In this document: piece after piece, positions 58,322-64,000 of the stretch
Layout: every line of letters starts with the position of its first letter
Position numbering within the stretch: the stretch's first letter is position 1
NCBI GenBank assembly: GCA_043812055.1
Contig: JBDRMN010000058.1
Location: forward strand, 1-64,000
Length of the DNA: 64,000 nt
Direction: 5' to 3'
Origin: JBDRMN01 sp043812055
Lineage (GTDB): Bacteria; Patescibacteriota; Gracilibacteria; JAHISY01
The notes under the pieces: model-generated
The model's database searches: none
Seen by the model: only the letters and a program-made list of their open reading frames with translations
Told to the model about the DNA's origin: nothing
Position numbers and translations under genes: made by a program

Positions 58322-59227
58322 ATGACCAAGACTATTACAGTTCGTTGGCATTCCCGCGCCGGTCAAGGTGCGATAACAGCTGCCACGGCCCTGGCCGAAA
58401 TACTGGGAAAACACGGAAAACAAGTGCAGAGTTTTCCTGATTTTGGAGCGGAAAAACGCGGTGCTCCCGTGGTAGTTTTTAACCGAATCTCTGAAGAAAG
58501 AGTCGCGGACGTGAGTCACCCGCGGGAAGTTGATGCGGTTGTTTTGCTAGATCCAACTCTCGTAACCAGCTGTGAAATTGCCAGTAGTGAACTGCTCGCT
58601 GGTCTCTCGGCACAAGGAAAGTTGCTGGTAAACACTGCTCAGAAGTCGCTAAAACTTCCTACCAAGGCAGAAGTCTTTTCGGTTGACGCGAGCGCAATCA
58701 CGGTCAAAGAAATTGGCAAAGACATCCCGAATGTGCCGATTTTGGGAGCGCTGGTAAACATCTTGAAACTGGCGAGTGCTGCTGGCTTTGCAAAAGATCT
58801 CGAACAATACCTTGCCGCTCATCTGCCTCCGGGAATTGTAAAAGGAAACTTGCACGCGTTTCAGCGTGGCTTTCAAGAAGTCCGGAAGATCACGACAGCG
58901 CAGTCAGCTAAGAACGAAAAAGTTTGCCAAAAGCTTCCTGGCTGGCAGCAAACCCCGCTCGCAGGAACGATCAAAGATTCTGGTAATTCGAAAGAATATG
59001 ACACCGGGAACTGGAGCCAGCAAACCTGCGAGTGGAACCAACAAACCTGCATCAACTGCAACCTCTGCTGGCCGGTCTGTCCCCACGATGCGATTAAGAT
59101 TGACCCGCAGGGAGAGATGAACGGTGTGGCTGCGGACAAATGCACCGCCTGCGCACTCTGTGTCGGCGCCTGCCCCACCAAGCCAAACAGTCTGAAAATT
59201 GTTTCTAAGAAAAACTCGGAAATCTGA
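58322..59227 (+). CDS. porG: 2-oxoacid:ferredoxin oxidoreductase, gamma-delta fusion subunit
   Basis: A 301-residue protein. Residues ~1-185 are the gamma domain (VRWHSRAGQGAITAATALAEIL ... FPDFGAEKRGAPVVVFNRIS). Residues ~245-295 are a delta-type ferredoxin domain with two 4Fe-4S motifs: CINCNLCWPVCP and CTACALCVGACP. It would pass electrons from the TPP enzyme to ferredoxin. The alpha (59413) and beta (61120) subunit genes follow on the same strand. ATG 58322 is 13 nt after TAGAAT and starts the conserved domain. Confidence 0.93.
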   Translation: MTKTITVRWHSRAGQGAITAATALAEILGKHGKQVQSFPDFGAEKRGAPVVVFNRISEERVADVSHPREVDAVVLLDPTLVTSCEIASSELLAGLSAQGKLLVNTAQKSLKLPTKAEVFSVDASAITVKEIGKDIPNVPILGALVNILKLASAAGFAKDLEQYLAAHLPPGIVKGNLHAFQRGFQEVRKITTAQSAKNEKVCQKLPGWQQTPLAGTIKDSGNSKEYDTGNWSQQTCEWNQQTCINCNLCWPVCPHDAIKIDPQGEMNGVAADKCTACALCVGACPTKPNSLKIVSKKNSEI

Positions 59228-59230
59228 CGA

Positions 59231-59394
59231 TTTCAATTTCCAATTTCTAAACAATTTCCAATTTACCAATTTATTAATTTTCCAAACTCGCCTATTTAAA
59301 AATAAATCTACATCTATAGCTGGTTTAAAAAATTAAAGCATTGAAATATTAAAAATTGTTTTAAAACTTAAAACTTAAAATTTAAAATTACATC
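59231..59394. repeat. Long fold-back spacer between the gamma-delta and alpha genes
   Basis: The left half has AATTTCCAATTTCTAAACAA and TTTACCAATTTATTAATTTT; the right half has TTGAAATATTAAAAATTGTT and AAAACTTAAAATTTAAAATT, giving an imperfect inverted repeat of about 160 bp. Its left half matches the word order of the spacer at 26612-26690. Confidence 0.65.
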
Positions 59395-59412
59395 GCCTTA
59401 AGTAAATAAGTC

Positions 59413-60591
59413 GTGTCACCAAACACCACACATCGCGTCCTAACGGGTAATGAAGCCGTCGCCCATGCGATGAAGCAGATCAATCCTGATGTAGTCGCGG
59501 CGTATCCGATCACACCGTCGACGACGATTCCGGAGAAGTTCTCGGAATTTGTCGCCAACGGTGAAGTTGAGACTGAATTCGTCCCTGTCGAGAGCGAACA
59601 CTCGGCGCTGTCCGCCTGTATCGGCACAGCTGCTAGTGGCGCCCGCGCAATGACTGCCACCGCCAGCCAAGGTTTGGCTTTAATGCACGAAGTGCTTTTC
59701 AACGCGAGTGGCTTGCGTTTACCAATCGTGTTAGCAAACGCGAATCGCGCGCTTTCTTCTCCGCTTTCGATTCACGGCGATCACGGGGATAGCATGAGTG
59801 AGCGTGATACTGGCTGGATTCAGCTCTTCGCGGACTCCCCCCAGGAGGTCTATGACCTGATGGTCCAAAGTTTTCCGATTGCGGAGAATGAAAAAGTACG
59901 CACACCCGTGATGGTCTGTTTCGACGGTTTCGAAACGAGTCATCTAACGACCAACGTGGAAATTTTGAAAGATACGGACGTGCAGAAATTCATCGGTAAA
60001 CCAAAAGCTGCTGATTCCCTTTTTGATTTTGAGAATCCGAAAACTTTTGGCGCTTATGCCAATCCCGAATACTTTTTCGAAATTCGCCGCGGTCAGCATG
60101 AAGGCCTGGAGAATTCACGGAAGACAATCACCGCTGTCGGTAAACAATTCGAGAAAATTTCGAAACGTGACTATGGTAGCCATCTGGAAGAGTTCGAAAC
60201 GCAAGGTGCGGAAATCATCGTCGTGATCATAGGCTCGGCAGTTGGAGCTGTAAAGAAGGCTGTGCAGAAACTGCGGAACCAGGGCAAAAAAGTTGGGCTG
60301 GTCCGCGTCCGAACCTTCCGCCCCTTCCCGGCCGAGGAGATTGGGAAAGCCCTGAAGGGTGCCAAAAATGTTGCCATTCTTGACCGCACGATGCCGAGCG
60401 GTGCCTTCGGTGGTCCGCTTTTCAACGAGATTAATTCAGCTCTCCATTCTGGAAACTGGAAACTGGAAACTCGCAACTTCGTTTACGGAATTGGTCAGCG
60501 ACAGTTCTCCCCGGCCGACGCCGAAGCAGTTTTCCAAAAAACGGCGAGCGGCAAGGCGGAAAAAATTAACTTCGTAAATTTGAGAGCATGA
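59413..60591 (+). CDS. porA: Pyruvate/2-oxoacid:ferredoxin oxidoreductase alpha subunit
   Basis: A 392-residue subunit carrying the transketolase-like pyrimidine and C-terminal domains. Seen: VAAYPITPSTTIPE near residue 27, ESEHSALSACIGTAASGARAMTATASQG, SIHGDHGDSM and, in the C-terminal domain, VGLVRVRTFRPFPAEEI and ILDRTMPSGAFGGPLFNEI. Pyruvate is the likeliest substrate, but related 2-oxoacids are possible. Starts with GTG. The stop overlaps the next ATG (ATGA). Confidence 0.93.
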   Translation: MSPNTTHRVLTGNEAVAHAMKQINPDVVAAYPITPSTTIPEKFSEFVANGEVETEFVPVESEHSALSACIGTAASGARAMTATASQGLALMHEVLFNASGLRLPIVLANANRALSSPLSIHGDHGDSMSERDTGWIQLFADSPQEVYDLMVQSFPIAENEKVRTPVMVCFDGFETSHLTTNVEILKDTDVQKFIGKPKAADSLFDFENPKTFGAYANPEYFFEIRRGQHEGLENSRKTITAVGKQFEKISKRDYGSHLEEFETQGAEIIVVIIGSAVGAVKKAVQKLRNQGKKVGLVRVRTFRPFPAEEIGKALKGAKNVAILDRTMPSGAFGGPLFNEINSALHSGNWKLETRNFVYGIGQRQFSPADAEAVFQKTASGKAEKINFVNLRA

Positions 60592-60920
60592 TCGCTTACT
60601 TAAACATTTTCGCCGCCACCACACTTTTCGTTATTGGTAATTTTCTTTTCAAATCGTGGGCTCTGCGCGACAAGTTGTGGTTGCTCCTGCTGGGCATCGC
60701 CCTCTTCGCGATTGGCAACGCCATCCGCGCCTTCGCGATCAAACAAACCTCACTCTCTGTCGTAATTCCACTCGTGCTTCTCGTTAACATGGTTGCCGGA
60801 TTGCTCATCGCCTACTTTTACTTCCACGAGAAACTCAGCACCGTGCAGTACGTCGGCGTCGCCTTCGCCATTGTGTCCATCATCCTGATCGCCTTCCCTT
60901 TTTCTGCCCTGGCAAAATGA
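60588..60920 (+). CDS. Half-size DMT/SMR-like membrane protein between por genes
   Basis: A 110-residue protein with four hydrophobic helices, e.g. LWLLLLGIALFAIGNAIRAFAI and VVIPLVLLVNMVAGLLIAYFYFHEKLS; the late FHEKLSTVQYVGVAFAIVSIILI is typical of EamA/SMR-type proteins. It is translationally coupled to porA (ATGA), splitting the por genes. Substrate unknown. Confidence 0.75.
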   Translation: MIAYLNIFAATTLFVIGNFLFKSWALRDKLWLLLLGIALFAIGNAIRAFAIKQTSLSVVIPLVLLVNMVAGLLIAYFYFHEKLSTVQYVGVAFAIVSIILIAFPFSALAK

Positions 60921-60990
60921 ATTTCATTGCCAAAATCAAATCTGTAAACCTATGTGAACAATTCTTTAAATCATTGAAAATTAAAACATT

Positions 60991-61064
60991 TCCGCCAGAG
61001 GCGGATGAGCCTATGGCTCAAAAAATTATTTACTTGTCCTCCGTAGCCCGGAGGGCGAAGGATG
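60991..61064. repeat. Three palindromes in the spacer before porB
   Basis: TCCGCCAGAGGCGGA at 60991-61005, GAGCCTATGGCTC at 61007-61019, and a GCCGTAG-family unit GTCCTCCGTAGCCCGGAGGG ... CGAAGGATGG at 61035-61064. The rest of 60921-61119 is AT-rich TTAGAAATTTAAAATTAG-type words. A 67-codon open frame crosses it but looks non-coding. Confidence 0.7.
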
Positions 61065-61119
61065 GAGAAATTAGAAATTTAAAATTAGAAATTCCAACCA
61101 AGCATTATTTCAAAAACTG

Positions 61120-62064
61120 ATGACCAACTTTGTTCCAAATCTCAAAACTATAACTAAGAACCCACAAAGGTTGGCGGGGGGCCATCGTCTGTGCCCCGGT
61201 TGCGGGATTGGATCAATCGTGAAGCAAGTCCTGACTGTCACCACAGACCCAATCGTCGTAGTAACTGCGACTGGATGCCTGGAGATCTGTACCAGTCCTT
61301 ATCCCCAGACTAGCTGGCGCACTCCGTGGATTCATTCGCTTTTCGAAAACACTGCTGCTGTTGCGAGTGGTATCGATGCGGCCCGCAAATCCCTAGAACG
61401 CAAGGGTCGGCTTTCTGCCAAACAGGAGAAACTAAAGATTGTCGCTTTCGCCGGTGACGGTGGAACCTACGATATCGGCCTGCAGGCTCTGAGTGGTGCC
61501 ATCGAACGTGGCCATGACTTTACTTTCGTGTGTTTAGACAACGAGGGCTACATGAATACCGGCTACCAGCGTTCGAGCGCCTCACCGTTCGGAGCGGCTA
61601 CCACGACTTCGCCGGTAGGGAAGTGCATCCCCGGCAAACAGACTCAGCGCAAAGACATCACTGCCATCGTTGCCGCGCATCGGATTCCCTACGTCGCACA
61701 AGCTACCCCGGCAAACCACACCGACCTGATGCAAAAGGCTCATAAAGCGATCAATACTCCTGGGCCGGCCTTTTTGAATGTCTTCTCCCCCTGCCCGACC
61801 AACTGGAAATCGGCTCCTGCAGCGGGAATGGAAATCTGCAAGGCTGCTGTCGAGACCAATTTCTGGCCACTTATTGAGGTCGAGAATGGTAAATGGAAGC
61901 TTAACTATCAGCCCAAAGAGCGACAGCTCATTGAAGAATTCTTGAAAGGCCAGAAGCGCTTCCGCCACTTGTTAAAACCAGAAAACGCCGAACTAAAAGC
62001 CGCCTTGCAGAAAGAGGTGGACGAACGCTGGGCTGAGCTTTGTAAACTAGCCGAAATTAGTTAA
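61120..62064 (+). CDS. porB: Pyruvate/2-oxoacid:ferredoxin oxidoreductase beta subunit
   Basis: A 314-residue TPP-binding subunit. The cysteine motif RLCPGCGIGS near residues 24-33 and later ATGCLEICTS are cluster-ligand candidates; the TPP/Mg motif is FAGDGGTYDIGLQALSGAIERGHDFTFVCLDNEGYMNTGYQRS. The TSWRTPWIHS segment is typical of PorB. With porG/delta and porA it completes the enzyme; a small transporter gene and palindromes separate porA and porB. Confidence 0.94.
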   Translation: MTNFVPNLKTITKNPQRLAGGHRLCPGCGIGSIVKQVLTVTTDPIVVVTATGCLEICTSPYPQTSWRTPWIHSLFENTAAVASGIDAARKSLERKGRLSAKQEKLKIVAFAGDGGTYDIGLQALSGAIERGHDFTFVCLDNEGYMNTGYQRSSASPFGAATTTSPVGKCIPGKQTQRKDITAIVAAHRIPYVAQATPANHTDLMQKAHKAINTPGPAFLNVFSPCPTNWKSAPAAGMEICKAAVETNFWPLIEVENGKWKLNYQPKERQLIEEFLKGQKRFRHLLKPENAELKAALQKEVDERWAELCKLAEIS

Positions 62065-62122
62065 AATCCCCCAATCGCCTGTATGTTCCTATGCCTTATA
62101 CCCTATTCCCTAATCTCTAGAC

Positions 62123-62740
62123 ATGCCTAACGAAAAAAATTCCAAAGACGAACTTACCGAGGAAGATCTGACCCTGACTGGCGCCAGCACGCTCGGTGAC
62201 GACGATGCTTCCCCGCAAGGCGGAGGGGGTGATGAAGACGATGACGAGGACGGCAGCGGGACTGGCGACGGTCAGCAAACCTTCGTCACTCGAGAGGGTT
62301 TGCGCAGGTTAAAAGAAGAACTCGAGCAGCTCGAAACTATAAAGCGCAAGGAAGTCGCCCAGCGTCTGAAGGAGGCGATTAGTTTCGGTGACCTGAGTGA
62401 AAACAGCGAATACGAAGACGCGAAGAATGAGCAGGCCCTGGTCGAGAATAGAATTGCCGAACTCAGGAGGAAGATCAAAACAGCCAAGATCATTACCGAA
62501 AAGAAAAGCAGTGGCAAGCTGGTGAAAATTGGCTCCACGGTGAAAATTCAAAACCTTACCGACAGAGACGAAGCGGCGACTTACACGATCGTGGGAGCGA
62601 CTGAGGCCAACCCAGCTGAGGCCAAAATTTCCAACGAAAGTCCCATCGGCGCTGCGATCATCGACCAAGAACAGGGCGCCGAAGTGACGGTACAAGCTCC
62701 AGCCGGAGAGTTGAAGTACAAGATCGTAAAAATCAGCTAG
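62123..62740 (+). CDS. greA: Transcription elongation factor GreA with acidic N-terminal extension
   Basis: A 205-residue GreA that rescues backtracked RNA polymerase by stimulating transcript cleavage. The coiled coil (GLRRLKEELEQLETIKRKEVAQRL) carries the catalytic acidic tip, ISFGDLSENSEYEDAKNEQALVENRI. The C-terminal domain has VKIGSTVKIQNLTD and NESPIGAAIIDQEQG. Residues 1-52 are an extra Asp/Glu/Gly/Ser-rich tail (GDEDDDEDGSGTGDG) not found in ordinary GreA (~158 residues). TAAAAT at 62062-62067 with TTGTAA 16 bp upstream may be its promoter. Confidence 0.95.
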   Translation: MPNEKNSKDELTEEDLTLTGASTLGDDDASPQGGGGDEDDDEDGSGTGDGQQTFVTREGLRRLKEELEQLETIKRKEVAQRLKEAISFGDLSENSEYEDAKNEQALVENRIAELRRKIKTAKIITEKKSSGKLVKIGSTVKIQNLTDRDEAATYTIVGATEANPAEAKISNESPIGAAIIDQEQGAEVTVQAPAGELKYKIVKIS

Positions 62741-62882
62741 GTGTTGTTCTAATTGTTCGAGATGTTCTAAGTGTTCTAATGCACCGCTTCTCTTATTTGC
62801 GGAATTCAGCAACCTGCCAAAAAACAATTAGAACAAGCGAGTGGAGCGAGTGGTAGAACAATTCGAACGCGAGCAGCCAACC
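62741..62882. repeat. Fold-back GTTCTAA-word spacer
   Basis: TTGTTCTAATTGTTCGAGAT and GTTCTAAGTGTTCTAATG on the left are matched in reverse by AACAATTAGAACAAGCGAGT and GTAGAACAATTCGAAC on the right. It lies between convergent greA and ruvC; GAGTGGAGCGAGTGG is an extra short repeat. Confidence 0.6.
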
Positions 62883-63341
62883 TCAGCTAGCTGCGAACGC
62901 TATTGCCAGCGCGTCCGCTGCATCGTCTGGTTTCGGAATTTTGTCGAGTCCGTAAATTTCCTTAACCATTTGCTGAATCTGCTTTTTGTCTGCCCGACCA
63001 TAACCGGTGACTGCTTGCTTCACCTGCAAAGGGGTGAGCTCCACTATCGGCAGCTTGTAGCGAGCAACCGTAAGTAGCACCGCTCCCCGGGCCTGGGCTA
63101 CCGCAAATGCGGTTTTTTGGTTTTTAAAAAAGAAGAGCGATTCGATTGCCACCAAGTCCGGCTCATGTAGAACAATTAACTCACTCAAATTGTCCGCGAT
63201 CTCGACCAGGCGAGAGTCCAGAGAAGTCTTGGCCCGGGTTGTAATCGCTCCAAAATCAATTGCCTGCAATTCTCCGTTTACTTTTTCCACCACGGCAAAA
63301 CCAGTCGTCGCCGTACCGGGATCGAGACCAAGTATTTTCAT
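62883..63341 (-). CDS. ruvC: Holliday junction resolvase RuvC
   Basis: A 152-residue nuclease that cuts four-way junctions in recombination. Catalytic acidic residues are visible: Asp7 in ILGLDPGTATTGFAVV, Glu in VAIESLFFFKNQKTAFAVAQARG near 68, and the C-terminal Asp pair in KPDDAADALAIA near 140. Length is normal. ruvA and ruvB are not in view. It is convergent with greA. Confidence 0.95.
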   Translation of the reverse strand: MKILGLDPGTATTGFAVVEKVNGELQAIDFGAITTRAKTSLDSRLVEIADNLSELIVLHEPDLVAIESLFFFKNQKTAFAVAQARGAVLLTVARYKLPIVELTPLQVKQAVTGYGRADKKQIQQMVKEIYGLDKIPKPDDAADALAIAFAAS

Positions 63342-63474
63342 TTAGGGGGTTGGGCAAATCGAGTTAATAATTTGAATTGTAGAAAACTCAAATCTAAGAA
63401 CTAAAGTCAAAAAGAAGTTTGTTTTATTCTATCCCACCCTTCAGGGGGTTGGATAAGATAGTCTATCCCACCAC

Positions 63475-64000
63475 CTAAACGATTTTACGAATGAGTGAAA
63501 CAGAGTTCCACTTTTTGGAGCCTTTCGTTGGCCGCAAAACTTGATCGAACTCAACCGGAAAGCGCGCGGCAATTTCAGAGGCTCCCTCGTTGCGATAACC
63601 AAACTCACGAGTAGCAGGCAAGACGAGGATTTTCTGTGCCCGGGATTGCTTAAACGCCGCGGTAAAGCCGGCCACCGCGAAATGCACCAGCAAGCTCCCA
63701 AACAAGCTTCCCGGTCCCAGCACAATTTTGTCAGCCTGTTTTAATAACTTCTTAATCTGCGGATTCAGTTTCGCTCCAGGTTGAAGTGAGATTCCTACGA
63801 TTTTTTCATTCTTAAATTTCTGTGGCGGATGATCGAATTTATTCTCGCCTCGGATTTTTGCACCGCTCTCAAGCTTCCCAACCAGTTGCGAATTCGAAAA
63901 TGAAACTGGCAACACCGCTGCTTCCGCAAACTTGCTGAAAATCTGAGTAGCTTTTTCGAAACCCAGCTCGCGCACCAATTCTACCAGCGCCAGATTCCCC
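63475..64000 (-). CDS. YvcK/CofD-family protein, 3' part, truncated by the window edge
   Basis: About 175 C-terminal residues are visible; the frame stays open to the right edge (GNLALVELVRELGFEKAT at its beginning). KIVLGPGSLFGSLLVHFAV near the middle is the signature of the YvcK/gluconeogenesis-factor branch of the CofD fold. The later segment normally holding NLMTQ.GET reads VLPATREFGYRNEGAS, which is diverged. YvcK proteins bind UDP-sugars and influence wall synthesis and carbon use. Between ruvC and this gene (63342-63474) is a CCCACCCTTCAGGGGGTTGG palindrome-like spacer. Confidence 0.75.
   Translation of the reverse strand, partial: GNLALVELVRELGFEKATQIFSKFAEAAVLPVSFSNSQLVGKLESGAKIRGENKFDHPPQKFKNEKIVGISLQPGAKLNPQIKKLLKQADKIVLGPGSLFGSLLVHFAVAGFTAAFKQSRAQKILVLPATREFGYRNEGASEIAARFPVEFDQVLRPTKGSKKWNSVSLIRKIV

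Noticed and set aside
59200..60600. Possible recoding of UGA as glycine (as in Gracilibacteria)
   Set aside because: Several conserved proteins end naturally at TGA (porG, porA, gatB), and no conserved protein needs an internal TGA to be read through.
60917..61120. 67-codon open frame between the small transporter and porB
   Set aside because: It is made up of palindromic elements and AT-rich spacer words, and gives no protein-like conservation pattern.

Overview
The window looks like chromosomal DNA of a small-genome bacterium of the Candidate Phyla Radiation (Patescibacteria), perhaps a Peregrinibacteria-like lineage. This placement is inferred from gene content and style: an Mbov_0395-type pilin, a VirB4/TraC-like ATPase with a repetitive N-terminus, an arginyl-tRNA synthetase with a diverged HIGH motif, many half-size transporters and short hypothetical proteins. 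Several genes end in TGA (gatB, both upstream POR genes, the gene at the left edge), so the standard bacterial code applies and UGA is not recoded to glycine. No rRNA is present. One tRNA, Leu(GAG), lies at 48429-48515.

Layout. 1-8.5 kb: a truncated gene, exonuclease III, a small GIY-YIG nuclease cassette, argS, an unknown 543-residue protein, a GAF-GGDEF-GAF-HD-GYP cyclic-di-GMP protein and holA. 8.7-18.8 kb: a LysX/RimK-type ligase, gatB, rsmA, trmD, the ftsA-ftsZ pair, a BAX-inhibitor-like protein and a pilin. 18.8-24.9 kb: prs, a CDP-alcohol phosphatidyltransferase, hisI, hisF, a chorismate mutase/anthranilate synthase fusion and a second GIY-YIG cassette. 24.9-33 kb: thrS, a pyruvyltransferase, a stomatin-like protein, thioredoxin, FtsQ and a DnaQ exonuclease fused to what looks like a dead DinG helicase. 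33-41 kb: dnaA, bL25, a DUF3048 protein, an AI-2E-type exporter, pyrE, udk and bL33. 41-48.4 kb: a 945-residue membrane/coiled-coil protein of unknown role, asd, aspartokinase and an O-antigen-ligase-like protein. 48.4-58.2 kb: tRNA-Leu, ctpA, dnaX, a DsbA-like lipoprotein, a pseudouridine synthase, a D,D-carboxypeptidase, mraY and the VirB4-like ATPase. 58.3-64 kb: pyruvate/2-oxoacid:ferredoxin oxidoreductase subunits, greA, ruvC and a truncated YvcK/CofD-like gene.

The genes give a coherent picture of replication (dnaA, dnaX, holA, ruvC), division and wall synthesis (ftsQ, ftsA, ftsZ, mraY, carboxypeptidase), translation, nucleotide salvage, fragments of His, Trp and Asp-family amino-acid biosynthesis, and ferredoxin-linked 2-oxoacid oxidation.

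The most unusual signal is not one gene but the repeat landscape. (1) Short palindromic elements occur between genes and also in frame inside argS (twice), dnaX and the trpE fusion, where they encode extra peptides, like Rickettsia palindromic elements. (2) A heptamer repeat is inserted in frame in hisF. (3) Two GIY-YIG genes, 84% identical in protein, share a conserved palindromic leader and lie among palindromes of the same kind. (4) Many spacers are built from a small vocabulary of degenerate short words, and several fold back on themselves over 100-170 bp. (5) A 42-bp hairpin occurs twice with 36 of 42 positions identical. In addition, clear Shine-Dalgarno sequences are nearly absent, and many start codons lie only 6-9 nt after a TAAAAT -10 box, which suggests widespread leaderless transcription.
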